A DNA stretch of 64,000 nucleotides from Parabacteroides merdae ATCC 43184 (GCF_025151215.1 NZ_CP102286.1:62001-126000), one strand, 5' to 3'; numbered from the stretch's first letter, positions 43,544 through 53,572 are shown. Translations and numbers: made by a program. Notes: generated by a model not told the origin, from the sequence alone.

Positions 43544-43978
43544 ATGCGCCGGATCGCTTCCCATTATATCTATTGGAGACAGTTCTACCGGCTGCACTAT
43601 GTCGAGTTGAATGATAACGGCGTATTGGCCGGAATTTTCCCTTTGGAAGGGGAAATTGCGGGTACGGAGTTCTATGACGGCATCTTGATCCTTGTACCTA
43701 TTCCCGCGCTTGACGCAGGGGTGCAGGAGAACAAGCGGTGTCATCAGGATTCTTATTCTGACACATCTTTTGTAATTCCGAGTCAAGCGCGGGAACAGGG
43801 CACTTTTGACATGCTGCCGGGAGAACAGTTGGCAGATGCCTTGGAACGTCAAGGTTTTACAGGTATTGCTGAAGCGGGTTCGCCTGTTTGTGTACTGTTA
43901 TTGGGCGGCATTCCCCTGGCAACGGCGAAATTCGGCGCAGATGACAGCCGTAGCGATGGCTACATTCAAAGACTCTGA
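43544..43978 (+). CDS. Conserved hypothetical protein
   Basis: 144 residues. The N-terminal pattern ASHYIYWRQFYRLHYVELNDNGVLAGIFPLEGE, read in two parts, recalls a strand-rich N-terminal piece found next to metal-dependent hydrolases, but no catalytic residues are present. It starts 8 bp after the DUF4296 gene. Its last 81 bp overlap the 3' end of the convergent methyltransferase, which is unusual; the downstream part may be partly non-coding read-through. Function unknown. Confidence 0.6.
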   Translation: MRRIASHYIYWRQFYRLHYVELNDNGVLAGIFPLEGEIAGTEFYDGILILVPIPALDAGVQENKRCHQDSYSDTSFVIPSQAREQGTFDMLPGEQLADALERQGFTGIAEAGSPVCVLLLGGIPLATAKFGADDSRSDGYIQRL

Positions 43979-44668
43979 TGTTTCTCTTTCGGGTGGAAAG
44001 CTTGGAATATAAAGTTTTTGATTAATCAACTTTTCTATTTGCGGACGTATTCCGTTCCCTTCGTTCCCCATCACGATGATTCCGTTTGCCGACAATTCCT
44101 TTGTGTACATGTTTTCTCCGTCGAGGAATGTACCGAACAACGGAATTTGTCTTGCCGCCTGGGCTTTCAGGTAGTCTTCCAGTTCCGTGTAATGGACTTT
44201 TACATGTGCCAGTGCGCCCATTGTGGCCTGCACAGTCTTCGGACTGAAGACATCTGCGGTGTCGGGGCTGCAAACGATATGTTCGATGCCGAACCAGTCG
44301 GCAAGGCGTATGATGGTTCCGAGATTTCCAGGGTCCTGTATGCCGTCTAAAGCTAAAACGAGCGAGGTAGAAGGATCGGCTTCGTCGAGCGACCAGTCCG
44401 GGCGCTTGAACACGGCAAGTACATCCTGCGGGTTTTTCAAGAAACTGGCTTTACGGATGTCATCCCCTTCCGCTTCCAATAGTTCTTTCGCCGGAATGTT
44501 TCCCTGCATCGCCATCCAGGATGGTTTGGCGAGAATCAGTTCGCATTCGAAAGCAAACATCATGTCGGCAACCAGTTTGTTTCCTTCGGCAACGAATGCA
44601 TTCAGTTCGTTCCGATATTTCTTCATTTCCAATGAATGGATGTACTTTACTTTCCCCTTGCTTAGCAT
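43898..44668 (-). CDS. TrmH/SpoU-family RNA methyltransferase
   Basis: 256 residues. SpoU motifs: IQDPGNLGTIIRLADWFG, MGNEGNGI and SESLNVAIATAV. The N-terminal substrate-binding part starts VKYIHSLEMKKYRN. It is a 2'-O-ribose methyltransferase acting on rRNA or tRNA. It is divergent from tamL, a common neighbour pair in Bacteroidetes, and overlaps the convergent hypothetical gene by 81 bp. A -7-like box (minus strand TACCTTTG) is at 44688-44695. Confidence 0.9.
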   Translation of the reverse strand: MLSKGKVKYIHSLEMKKYRNELNAFVAEGNKLVADMMFAFECELILAKPSWMAMQGNIPAKELLEAEGDDIRKASFLKNPQDVLAVFKRPDWSLDEADPSTSLVLALDGIQDPGNLGTIIRLADWFGIEHIVCSPDTADVFSPKTVQATMGALAHVKVHYTELEDYLKAQAARQIPLFGTFLDGENMYTKELSANGIIVMGNEGNGIRPQIEKLINQKLYIPSFPPERETSESLNVAIATAVICAEFRRCQGNAAQ

Positions 44669-44709
44669 CTTTACTCTTTTTATGCGGCAAAGGTAATTGG
44701 TTTTTACGA

Positions 44710-44770
44710 TTTATGATTTATGATTTGTGATTTATGTGTTGTTGATAAATCATAAATCATAAATCATAAA
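44710..44770. repeat. Long AT-rich inverted repeat before tamL
   Basis: Two 26-bp arms (44710-44735 and 44745-44770) with one mismatch and a 9-nt loop, built of the word ATTTATGATT as at 18411-18480. It lies between divergent genes and would form a strong hairpin or cruciform. A -7-like TACATTTG follows at 44785-44792. Confidence 0.85.
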
Positions 44771-44809
44771 CCACATTTTATTTTTACATTTGCGTGCGTA
44801 AAAACTTGA

Positions 44810-47158
44810 ATGATGAAGGGAATCCAAACACTATATTTCATTTGTTTCCTATTGTTGTTAATCTCCTGTAGCTCGACAAAATATGTAGGCGAAGGAGAAT
44901 ACCTGTTGGACAAAGTGGAGATTGTGTCGGATGGCAAGACTTATAAAAACAGCGATTTGAAGCCTTATTTGCGCCAGCAACCCAACTTTAAAGCATTCGG
45001 GCTGATGAAATGGCAGTTGTTTGTGTACGATTGGTCGGGCCGGAACGAGAAGAAATGGATCAATAAACAGCTTCGCCGGATGGGAGAGGCTCCCGTCATT
45101 CTGGATACGACGCTGGTAACGCAGTCGGTTGACGAGTTGAAACGTTTCTTTATCAATAAAGGATATATGAATGCCGAAGTCTCGGCTTCTATTGATACTT
45201 CACGAGTCAAAAAGGCTGTCGTGACCTATAGGATCGTCCCTAACACTCCTTACCGGATTCATAATTATTCGATGGATTTGAGCGATCCTAAGATCGATAG
45301 CATTGCTAAGCTCAAACCGCCTCACCGTTCCGTGCTGGCTTCGGCTTTTCGTACTTATTCCGACGATTATACTTCTCTGATAAAAGACAGTGCCTTGTTT
45401 GACCGCGATGTGCTGGACAAGGAGAGGCAACGCATTACGACTTTGCTTCGTCGGCGTGGTTATTATGCTTTCAACCGGGATTACCTGTCTTATATTGCCG
45501 ATAGCTCTTTGAATCGGAATATCGTAGATTTGGATATGCTTCTGAAACCGTACCGTTTGCAGAAGCCTGACGGGACGGTGGTCGACACGTTACATCGTCA
45601 GTATTACATTAAAGACGTTTCGATTGTGACCGATTATGACCCGTTGACGTTAGAGGAAAACAACGCTATGCCTTACGATACGGTTCGAACTGACGGTATT
45701 GATATCCTATACGGCAAGAACGGCAGAAGTATCCGTCCGGGAGTCTTGCGCAAGAGCAATTATATCATGCCGGGACGCTTGTATAACGAGCGGACGGTGG
45801 AGCAGACCTATTCTTCGTTTGCCACGCTGCGTGCTTTGCGTAATGTAAATATCCGTTTTTCGGAGGTCGAAGAGAACGACACGATGAAGCTTAATTGTAC
45901 GATCTTGACTTCTCCCGCAAAACTGCAAGGTTTTGGGGTCGATCTGGAAGGGACGAATTCGGCAGGGGATTTTGGATTTGCTTCCAGTTTGAGTTATCAG
46001 CACCGAAACTTGTTCAAGGGCTCGGAGGTTTTTTCTGCTAAAGTACGCGGTGCATACGAGGCGTTGACCGGCAGCCAGTCGGAAGGAAACAACTTTTGGG
46101 AATTCGGTGCGGAAGCATCTGTTTTGTTTCCCCGTTTCCTGTTCCCCTTCTTGCATGAAAATTTCCGTCGTAAGATTCGTGCAACGACCGAACTGAAGGT
46201 GAACTACAGCATACAAACACGTCCGGAATTCAAAAGAGCCATCGTCTCTGCAGGATGGAATTATATCTGGCAGGAGCGGAGCAATATGCAGGCGCGCCAT
46301 GTGTTCAAGTTGTTGGACATTGACTATGTGCACTTGCCGAAGATAAGTCAGTCGTTTAAAGATTCGTTGCCTGAATCTACTTTGCTTTACAATTTTACCG
46401 ACCAGTTTATTGTCGGTTCCGGTTATACCTATTCTTTTAATAATTATGATCCTCAGAATCGTTTGAGGAATACGCATTCCGTTCGCTTCTCCTTCGAGAT
46501 GGCAGGCAACTTGCTGTATGGGCTTTCCCGTCTGACTGGTGCGGATAAGGATGACGAAGGGCGCTATAAATTGTTTGGGATTAATTATGCCCAGTTTGTG
46601 AAAGGGGATATAGATTTCAGTAAAAGTATCGTGTTGGACAATCGTAACAAGTTGGCTTTCCACATTGGTATCGGAGTCGGTTATCCGTATGGTAACTCGA
46701 AGATGCTACCGTTCGAACGCAGCTATTTCTCTGGAGGTGCAAATAGTGTCCGCGGTTGGTCCGTACGTTCGCTCGGTCCCGGTAGCATGCCGCTCGATTC
46801 GGTCAAGTCCTTTGCCCAGCAGATCGGTGATATCCGTCTGGATCTGAATTTGGAATACCGAACGAAACTATTTTGGAAATTCGAGATGGCGGCCTTTATT
46901 GATGCCGGTAATATTTGGACTTTCCATAAGGATGAGAGCCGTCCGAACGGTAACTTCGATTTTTCCCGTTTCTACAAAGAGATTGCCGTCTCTTATGGAT
47001 TAGGTCTCCGCCTCGATTTCGATTTCTTCCTGATCCGTTTCGATACCGGTATGAAAGCCTATAACCCGCAGGAAAGTGGCAGAAGGAAATGGGCTATCCT
47101 GCATCCGAACTTTGGCAGTAACTTCGCGTGGCATTTTGCGGTGGGATATCCGTTCTGA
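44810..47158 (+). CDS. tamL: TamL/BamA-family outer-membrane lipoprotein
   Basis: 782 residues. A lipobox (LLISC, C20) is unusual for Omp85 proteins but characteristic of Bacteroidetes TamL. POTRA-like repeats span about 25-430 (YLLDKVEIVSDGKTYKN, GYMNAEVSASIDTSRV). The Omp85 barrel follows, with the conserved loop-6-type motif YFSGGANSVRGWSVRSLGPG near 645. It helps insert proteins or transport lipids across the envelope with a TamB partner, which is not seen here. It ends in Phe, as outer-membrane barrels do. Confidence 0.88.
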   Translation: MMKGIQTLYFICFLLLLISCSSTKYVGEGEYLLDKVEIVSDGKTYKNSDLKPYLRQQPNFKAFGLMKWQLFVYDWSGRNEKKWINKQLRRMGEAPVILDTTLVTQSVDELKRFFINKGYMNAEVSASIDTSRVKKAVVTYRIVPNTPYRIHNYSMDLSDPKIDSIAKLKPPHRSVLASAFRTYSDDYTSLIKDSALFDRDVLDKERQRITTLLRRRGYYAFNRDYLSYIADSSLNRNIVDLDMLLKPYRLQKPDGTVVDTLHRQYYIKDVSIVTDYDPLTLEENNAMPYDTVRTDGIDILYGKNGRSIRPGVLRKSNYIMPGRLYNERTVEQTYSSFATLRALRNVNIRFSEVEENDTMKLNCTILTSPAKLQGFGVDLEGTNSAGDFGFASSLSYQHRNLFKGSEVFSAKVRGAYEALTGSQSEGNNFWEFGAEASVLFPRFLFPFLHENFRRKIRATTELKVNYSIQTRPEFKRAIVSAGWNYIWQERSNMQARHVFKLLDIDYVHLPKISQSFKDSLPESTLLYNFTDQFIVGSGYTYSFNNYDPQNRLRNTHSVRFSFEMAGNLLYGLSRLTGADKDDEGRYKLFGINYAQFVKGDIDFSKSIVLDNRNKLAFHIGIGVGYPYGNSKMLPFERSYFSGGANSVRGWSVRSLGPGSMPLDSVKSFAQQIGDIRLDLNLEYRTKLFWKFEMAAFIDAGNIWTFHKDESRPNGNFDFSRFYKEIAVSYGLGLRLDFDFFLIRFDTGMKAYNPQESGRRKWAILHPNFGSNFAWHFAVGYPF

Positions 47159-47221
47159 TTTTATTTCCTTCTTTATGTAGTTCGACTACATATGAATTTA
47201 GGAGGAAAAATAACAAAAATA

Positions 47222-47252
47222 TTTGCTTGTTAAAATAATATTACTACCTTTG
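47222..47252 (+). promoter_or_regulatory. Consensus promoter of tRNA-Arg
   Basis: TTTG at 47222-47225, 19 bp, TACCTTTG at 47245-47252; the tRNA starts 17 bp later. Confidence 0.8.
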
Positions 47253-47268
47253 CACCGCAAATAAGGAT

Positions 47269-47342
<74 letters not shown>

Positions 47343-47743
47343 CATGATTTGAAAAAAATACCTGGTAGATTAAACATTTACCGGGTATTTTTTTGTATAC
47401 TCAGTTGTGTTTTGTATGGATTACTTTTTACCGGACATATGTCTCGCACAGGCAATGGCAGTGAAAACTGTTTCGTAGAGATTTAAGTTATTGAACAATC
47501 GGTCAGGTCGATACCTAGTCAAATAAGGTGATAGAAAATAGCCGTTTGCGGGTTGAAACGGAACGATTATCCCTGTTAAGATGTTTTTCTTGATCAAATC
47601 TGCTATAATTATATATCTATTGCTTATATTTACAACCTTTTTGATAGATAAGCTTGTCGATAAATATATTGACTTGTAACGTCTGAACAATATCTATTTA
47701 TTTATTCCAAATACAAAAATGTATTTTTTGCACTGAAGAAGAA
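47343..47743. other. Intergenic region upstream of speA
   Basis: 401 bp. It begins with the tRNA terminator. The rest is AT-rich with no convincing gene; an 89-codon minus-strand frame at 47421-47690 has no domain or recognisable start signal. A perfect inverted repeat AAATACA/TGTATTT with a 4-nt centre (47709-47726) lies 18 bp before the speA ATG and could be an operator. Confidence 0.6.
47352..47394 (+). terminator. Intrinsic terminator of tRNA-Arg
   Basis: A 16-bp stem (with one G-U pair) around TACCTGGTA and its partner TACCGGGTA, A-rich before and a T7 run after. Confidence 0.88.
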
Positions 47744-49636
47744 ATGAGAAAATGGCGTATTGAAGACTCAGAAGAACTCTACAACATCACAGGTTGGGGG
47801 ACTTCGTACTTTGGTATCAATGACAAAGGTCATGTAGTGGTAACTCCTCGTAAAGACGGCGCCGGTGTAGATCTGAGAGAGCTGGTCGACGAACTGCAAT
47901 TACGGGATGTGGAGGCTCCTGTACTGATCCGTTTCCCAGATATTCTGGATAACCGTATTGAAAAGATCGCGAACTGTTTCAAGCAGGCTTCTGATGAATA
48001 TGGTTATAAGGCGCAGAATTTCATTATCTATCCGATTAAAGTAAATCAGATGCGTCCGGTAGTGGAAGAGATTATCGGTCATGGCAAGAAGTTCAACTTA
48101 GGGTTGGAAGCCGGTTCAAAGCCGGAACTCCATGCGGTGATTGCGGTCAATACAGATTCGGATTCTTTGATTATCTGCAACGGTTACAAGGATGAGAGTT
48201 ATATCGAACTAGCTTTGCTGGCACAGAAAATGGGTAAACGCATTTTTCTGGTTGTCGAAAAGATCAACGAACTGACTTTGATCGCCAAGATGGCCAAGCA
48301 GTTGAATGTCCGTCCGAATATCGGCATCCGTATTAAACTGGCATCTTCCGGCAGTGGTAAATGGGAAGAGAGCGGTGGCGATGCCAGCAAGTTCGGCTTG
48401 ACGTCCAGCGAATTGCTGGAAGCACTTGATTTTCTGGAAAAGAAAGATTTGACAGATTGTCTGAAGCTGATTCATTTCCACATCGGCAGTCAGGTGACCA
48501 AGATACGCCGTATTAAAACGGCTTTGCGCGAAGCATCACAATTTTATGTACAACTGCATGCGATGGGCTTCAATATCGAGTTTGTGGATATTGGTGGCGG
48601 ACTGGGAGTCGATTATGATGGTACTCGTTCTTCCAATAGCGAGAGCAGTGTCAATTATTCCATCCAGGAATATGTAAACGACTCTATTTCTACAATGGTC
48701 GATGCCAGTGACAAGAACGGTATCCCGCATCCGAACATCATAACGGAAAGCGGGCGTTCGTTGACTGCCCATCATTCCGTTTTGATATTTGAAGTGCTGG
48801 AAACAGCTACGCTTCCCGAAATGGATGAAGACTTCGAGGTGAGCGAATCTGATCACGAGCTTGTGCATGAACTGTATGAGATTTGGGATAAGCTGAACCA
48901 GAGCCGTATGCTGGAAGCCTGGCACGATGCGCAGCAGATACGTGAGGAAGCGTTGGATTTGTTCAGTCATGGTATTGTCGATTTGAAGACCCGTGCCCAA
49001 ATCGAACGCTTGTATTGGTCTGTGACGCGCGAAATCAGCCAAATTGCTTCCGGGTTGAAACATGCACCGGATGAGTTTAGAAAGCTGGACAAACTATTGG
49101 CTGATAAGTATTTCTGTAATTTCTCGCTTTTCCAGTCCTTGCCTGACTCTTGGGCGATTGATCAGATTTTCCCGATCATGCCTATCCAGCGGTTGGATGA
49201 ACGTCCGGACCGGACGGCGACTTTGCAGGACATAACCTGCGACTCGGATGGCAAGATTGCCAACTTTATTTCGACACGCAATGTTTCCCATGATCTACCG
49301 GTACATTCGCTGAAAGGAAAAGATGCTTATTATATCGGTGTCTTTCTGGTTGGGGCCTATCAGGAAATTCTGGGAGATATGCACAATCTTTTCGGTGATA
49401 CGAATGCAGTGCATGTAACGGTAGATGAAAAAGGTTACAACATCGAGCAAGTCATCGACGGGGAAACGGTTGCCGAAGTGCTTGATTATGTCCAGTATAA
49501 TCCTAAAAAGTTGGTGAGGACACTGGAAACTTGGGTGACTAAGTCTGTAAAGGAAGGTAAGATTTCGGTTGAAGAAGGTAAAGAGTTCCTTTCCAACTAT
49601 CGTTCCGGCTTGTATGGATATACTTATTTAGAGTAA
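47744..49636 (+). CDS. speA: Biosynthetic arginine decarboxylase
   Basis: 630 residues, fold III PLP enzyme. The PLP lysine is K99 in YPIKVNQ. Other blocks are GLEAGSKPEL, the HFHIGSQ strand, DIGGGLGVDYDG, and ITESGRSLTAHHS. It makes agmatine from arginine for polyamine synthesis. It is full length for the family. Its 3' end overlaps the convergent dinB by 13 bp. The tRNA-Arg gene 400 bp upstream is unlinked in function. Confidence 0.96.
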   Translation: MRKWRIEDSEELYNITGWGTSYFGINDKGHVVVTPRKDGAGVDLRELVDELQLRDVEAPVLIRFPDILDNRIEKIANCFKQASDEYGYKAQNFIIYPIKVNQMRPVVEEIIGHGKKFNLGLEAGSKPELHAVIAVNTDSDSLIICNGYKDESYIELALLAQKMGKRIFLVVEKINELTLIAKMAKQLNVRPNIGIRIKLASSGSGKWEESGGDASKFGLTSSELLEALDFLEKKDLTDCLKLIHFHIGSQVTKIRRIKTALREASQFYVQLHAMGFNIEFVDIGGGLGVDYDGTRSSNSESSVNYSIQEYVNDSISTMVDASDKNGIPHPNIITESGRSLTAHHSVLIFEVLETATLPEMDEDFEVSESDHELVHELYEIWDKLNQSRMLEAWHDAQQIREEALDLFSHGIVDLKTRAQIERLYWSVTREISQIASGLKHAPDEFRKLDKLLADKYFCNFSLFQSLPDSWAIDQIFPIMPIQRLDERPDRTATLQDITCDSDGKIANFISTRNVSHDLPVHSLKGKDAYYIGVFLVGAYQEILGDMHNLFGDTNAVHVTVDEKGYNIEQVIDGETVAEVLDYVQYNPKKLVRTLETWVTKSVKEGKISVEEGKEFLSNYRSGLYGYTYLE

Positions 49637-50718
49637 TCCCAGTCGCTGAATTCAAAACTTAGTTGTTCCCAGCGGGCTTTCTCTTCGTTCTTCTCGTAAG
49701 GATTGGAGACCGAAAGCCCGATCAGGCGAATCGGGTGAGTCGTATATTCGATGTCTTTCAACAGTCCTTTGGCTAAAGGTAGTATTTCGGCTAAAGTCGT
49801 CAGTTCGTGGCTTTGGGTGATGCTTCTTGTCTTTTGGTTGAAATCATGGAATTTAATTTTTAAAGTAAGGGTATTTCCTTTGAAACCGGTTCGTTGCAGC
49901 CGTTCGATCAGTTCGGTCGCAACATGATATAATTCGATGATAACGGACGATTGCTGCGAAATGTCTTTTTCAAGCGTATGTTCACAGCCTACGGATTTGC
50001 GGATTCGGACGGCTTCGACAGGGCGTAAGTCTATCCCTCTTGAAAATTCATAATATAAAATTCCTGCTTTTCCGAATTGTCGGGTGAGCATTTCTTGTGA
50101 ACAAGCTCTCAACTGTTCTCCGTTATGGATGCCTAATGAGTGCATCCGTTGGGCGGTGACCGGACCGATCCCCCAGAAGGATTCGATCGGCAGACGTTTG
50201 ATGAATTCTTCCGCCTGGGACGGATGGATGGTGCACAGTCCGTCCGGCTTGCGGTAGTCAGAGGCGATTTTAGCCAAAAACTTATTATACGATACCCCAG
50301 CCGAGGCAATCAGATGCAGCTCCTCCCGGATTTTTTGCTTGATTGCTTTGGCTATGTCGACGGCAAGCGGGATGTTTTGTTTATTCTCGGTAACATCCAG
50401 AAACGCCTCGTCCAGTGAAAGTGGCTCGACAATGTCCGTATATTCGTGGAAGATTTCGTGTATCTGGCGGGACACCGCTTTATAGACATCCATCCGTCCG
50501 GAAACAAATGTGAGCTGAGGGCATAGGCGTTTAGCCCTTTGTGACGACATGGCGGAGCGTACGCCGAACTTCCGGGCTTCGTAGCTTGCTGCCGCTACGA
50601 CACCCCGTTCCTCCGCGTGGCCGACTGCAAGCGGAATTCCGCGAAGTTCCGGATTATCCCGCTGTTCCACAGAAGCGTAGAATGCGTCCATGTCGATATG
50701 TATGATCTTCCGTTCCAT
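49624..50718 (-). CDS. dinB: DNA polymerase IV (Y-family)
   Basis: 364 residues. Active-site acids are D9 (HIDMDAFYASVE) and D103-E104 (SLDEAF). PLAVGHAEERGVVAAASYEAR is the finger region and GIGPVTAQRMHSLGI the thumb HhH. It is a low-fidelity polymerase for translesion synthesis. The start is ATG at 50718, inside a TAATG overlap with the upstream carrier gene; a longer frame upstream runs into that gene. The little-finger domain ends without an obvious clamp-binding motif (a QLSFEF near the C-terminus is a candidate). Confidence 0.95.
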   Translation of the reverse strand: MERKIIHIDMDAFYASVEQRDNPELRGIPLAVGHAEERGVVAAASYEARKFGVRSAMSSQRAKRLCPQLTFVSGRMDVYKAVSRQIHEIFHEYTDIVEPLSLDEAFLDVTENKQNIPLAVDIAKAIKQKIREELHLIASAGVSYNKFLAKIASDYRKPDGLCTIHPSQAEEFIKRLPIESFWGIGPVTAQRMHSLGIHNGEQLRACSQEMLTRQFGKAGILYYEFSRGIDLRPVEAVRIRKSVGCEHTLEKDISQQSSVIIELYHVATELIERLQRTGFKGNTLTLKIKFHDFNQKTRSITQSHELTTLAEILPLAKGLLKDIEYTTHPIRLIGLSVSNPYEKNEEKARWEQLSFEFSDWDYSK

Positions 50719-52301
50719 TAAAATCCGTTCATCGGAACCAATACTGTCGGTATGAGTAACAGGAATCCGACTATTACCAGAAGCAATATGAATTTCCATG
50801 CCCAGCGAAACCATTTATCGTAGGGGATACGGCTGACACCCAGAACGGCGATCAACACTCCCGATGTCGGGGTGATCATATTGGTGAATCCGTCTCCGAA
50901 CTGGAAGGCCATCACGGTCGCTTGCTTTGACAATCCGATCAAGTCGGAGAAAGGAGCCATGATCGGCATGGTCAGGGCTGCTTTGGCACTTCCGGAAGGA
51001 ATGATCAGGTTGATCAAGGTCTGGATCACGTACATCATGCCGACGGTCGCCACTTGTCCGAGCCCTTCCATCCCTTTCGCCAGGTTGTAGAGAATGGTGT
51101 CGATGACAAGCCCTTCTTTCAGTATCACGATAATACCGCCTGCAAGGCCGACTACCAAAGCTGCGCTCATAATGTCCTTGCATCCGTCCAGAAACAGTTT
51201 GACCAGTTCGTTGGGAGTCCGGTTGTTGGCGATGCCGGCTGCCAGTCCGAGGGCGAAGAACAGGGTGGCTATCTCCATGATATACCAGCCATATCCCATC
51301 ACTCCCGTTATCAGATAAAAAATCGTGAAGAAGAGGAGGTTCAGGATATAAAGATGGACTGTCTTGCGTAGGGCGAACAGGGAAGTCAAGATAAAAGCAG
51401 CTGTTAGAATGGGGAGGAGAGGCAGTCCTTTGATAACGCTGTTCCCGATTTGTAAAGTTGTTGCAGGATAATAAGCTGCGAAAATGATTTGTATGACTGC
51501 CAATGTGCCAAAACTGATCCAGGCGGTACGTGGTGTATGATAGCTTACATCCAGCGAGTTGTTATTGTGTAGGTCCCGCCAATACTGATCTTCTTCGTAG
51601 ACTAACGAAGCTTTCGGGTTTTTCTTTACTTTAGCAGCATAACGCAGTATCCAGGAGAAACCGATCATATTGATGACAATCCAGCAAAATATCCGGTATT
51701 CGATTCCGGAAAAGAGCGGAATACCGGCCAGCCCTTGCGCAATGCCGATTGTAAATGGGTTCAGTATCGCACCGGCAAATCCTAATCCGGCGGCGACAAA
51801 GACCATGCAAACGCCTGTAATGGAGTCATACCCCATCGAGATCGCCATCGGGACAAGCACCAGGCAAAATGCGATGGTCTCTTCACTCATCCCGAAGACG
51901 GCCCCGAATATGCTGAATAGTAGCATGATGGATGTCAGTAAGAAATTCTCCACTCCGATCTTGCGCAGGAAACGGTTGTTCTCCATTTTACGGGCGCGGC
52001 CGAGGAAACTGACGGTTCCGATATCGAAAGCCTTACTGTCGTTGACGATCCAGAACGCCCCTCCGATAATCAGGATGAAGACGATGATATCTGCCTTGTC
52101 GACAAATCCTTTGTAAAAAGCCGAGAACACCTGCCAGGTTTGCGGAACATGTTCTACCGCTTCGTAGACAACCGTTTTTTCTCCGGCGGCATTGATACTC
52201 TCTTTGTATTGTCCGCCCGGAATGATCCAGGTGAGGGCGGCACAGAAAAGAATGATATAAAATATGATGGCGTATGTATGTGGAATCTGTCTCTTTTTCA
52301 T
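50718..52301 (-). CDS. YfcC-family membrane carrier
   Basis: 527 residues with about 12 hydrophobic segments. The YfcC/ArsB-related (DcuC/ion transporter superfamily) pattern is clear: MPHTYAII-like start (IPHTYAIIFYIILFC), IIGGAFWIVNDSKAF, FGMSEETIAF and IIPSGSAKAALTMPIMAPFSDL. It probably moves an organic anion or amino acid by proton or sodium coupling; substrate unknown. It overlaps dinB by one base and rmuC by 4 bp, so rmuC, yfcC-like and dinB look like one operon. Confidence 0.85.
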   Translation of the reverse strand: MKKRQIPHTYAIIFYIILFCAALTWIIPGGQYKESINAAGEKTVVYEAVEHVPQTWQVFSAFYKGFVDKADIIVFILIIGGAFWIVNDSKAFDIGTVSFLGRARKMENNRFLRKIGVENFLLTSIMLLFSIFGAVFGMSEETIAFCLVLVPMAISMGYDSITGVCMVFVAAGLGFAGAILNPFTIGIAQGLAGIPLFSGIEYRIFCWIVINMIGFSWILRYAAKVKKNPKASLVYEEDQYWRDLHNNNSLDVSYHTPRTAWISFGTLAVIQIIFAAYYPATTLQIGNSVIKGLPLLPILTAAFILTSLFALRKTVHLYILNLLFFTIFYLITGVMGYGWYIMEIATLFFALGLAAGIANNRTPNELVKLFLDGCKDIMSAALVVGLAGGIIVILKEGLVIDTILYNLAKGMEGLGQVATVGMMYVIQTLINLIIPSGSAKAALTMPIMAPFSDLIGLSKQATVMAFQFGDGFTNMITPTSGVLIAVLGVSRIPYDKWFRWAWKFILLLVIVGFLLLIPTVLVPMNGF

Positions 52302-53572
52302 AATCCGTTTTCGTTTTCTTCATCCGTTAATGGACCTATTTCGGGAAGGATGGCACGTGCCTCCCTGTCGCTGAGGGTGTCTACATCTTTCAGTTTGCGC
52401 TGGATCACGCGTGTGCGTGTCCCTAATACCTCTTCGATCTGTCCGCTGGCCGTCTGCAAGTTCTTCTGTGCTTTTTCCAGCATGCCACCTACCTTCTCGA
52501 ATTCTTTCTTTACCGCCCCCAAGATGGTCCATACCTCGCCGGAGTGTTTCTGGATAGCGAGCGTGCGGAATCCCATTTGCAGGCTGTTCAGGATGGCGGC
52601 AAGCGTTGTCGGACCGGTGACGACCACTTTATAGTTGCGCTGTAGTTCTTCCAGCAGGGAAGAACGGCGTACGACCTCCGCATAGATTCCTTCGAAAGGC
52701 AGGAACATGATGCCGAAGTCGGTGGTGGCGGGGGGAGCCAGATACTTGTCGGAAATATCCTTTGCCATCTTTTTAATAGTTGTTTCCAATAGCTTTCCGG
52801 CTGCTTCTATAGCCTGTGTGTCGGCATGATCATATGCATCGAGCAGCTGTTCGTAGACGTCTTTGGGAAATTTTGCATCTATCGGCAGATAGACGAATTC
52901 GCGGACATCGTCACGCCCCGGAAGTTTGACGGCAAACTCCACGACGGCATCCGATCCTTTGCGGGTGTGCACATTCGCCTCGTATTGCTCCGGCGCCAGG
53001 ATTTGTTCGAGAAGCATGCTTAATTGGATTTCCCCGATGTTGCCGCGTGTCTTCACATTGCTGAGGACACGTTTTAAACCACCTACGTCTTGTGCCAGCG
53101 TTTGCATTTCTCCAAGTCCTTTCTGTACGCTTTCCAGTTGTTCCGTCACAAGCCGGAATGATTGGCCGATCCGGTCATTCAGTGTCTTTTGCAATTTCTC
53201 GTCTACGGTCAGGCGGATTTCTTCCAACCGCTTTTCCGTATTGGCAACCAACAGGCGTTGTTGTTCGTCCAAGTTAGCGAACTTTTCGCGTTGCAAGGCA
53301 TTGAAGGAAGTGATCCCCCGGTCGAAAGCATTCCGGAATTCGTTCATGGAGCGCGTCAGTTCTTCCCGGTTATCCCTGGCGACGATGCGGCCTTCTTCCC
53401 GGTTCAGACGAAAATCTTCCCGAAAGTTTTTTTCAATACGTTCAAATGAACGTTGCATTTCGTCGAGCAGCCGTTTCAATTCGCCTGCGATGTCCGAATG
53501 GTCTTTCCGGGGGCGGAAAAAGACCTGTAAAGCAATGATTACAACAAGTAAGCAAATAATCAACCCATCCAT
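52298..53572 (-). CDS. rmuC: RmuC-family protein
   Basis: 424 residues: one N-terminal membrane helix, a long coiled coil (about 25-150), and the RmuC domain (about 160-390) with MQTLAQDVGGLKRVLSNVKTRG and FGIMFLPFEGIYAEV. This is a restriction-nuclease-like fold thought to limit DNA rearrangement at replication-linked inversions. It is the first gene of the operon with the carrier and dinB. A -7-like box (minus strand TATCTTTG) is at 53590-53597. Confidence 0.92.
   Translation of the reverse strand: MDGLIICLLVVIIALQVFFRPRKDHSDIAGELKRLLDEMQRSFERIEKNFREDFRLNREEGRIVARDNREELTRSMNEFRNAFDRGITSFNALQREKFANLDEQQRLLVANTEKRLEEIRLTVDEKLQKTLNDRIGQSFRLVTEQLESVQKGLGEMQTLAQDVGGLKRVLSNVKTRGNIGEIQLSMLLEQILAPEQYEANVHTRKGSDAVVEFAVKLPGRDDVREFVYLPIDAKFPKDVYEQLLDAYDHADTQAIEAAGKLLETTIKKMAKDISDKYLAPPATTDFGIMFLPFEGIYAEVVRRSSLLEELQRNYKVVVTGPTTLAAILNSLQMGFRTLAIQKHSGEVWTILGAVKKEFEKVGGMLEKAQKNLQTASGQIEEVLGTRTRVIQRKLKDVDTLSDREARAILPEIGPLTDEENENGL

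Noticed and set aside
47421..47690. An 89-codon minus-strand frame between tRNA-Arg and speA
   Set aside because: There is no recognisable domain, promoter or conservation cue; it is treated as chance in an AT-rich region.
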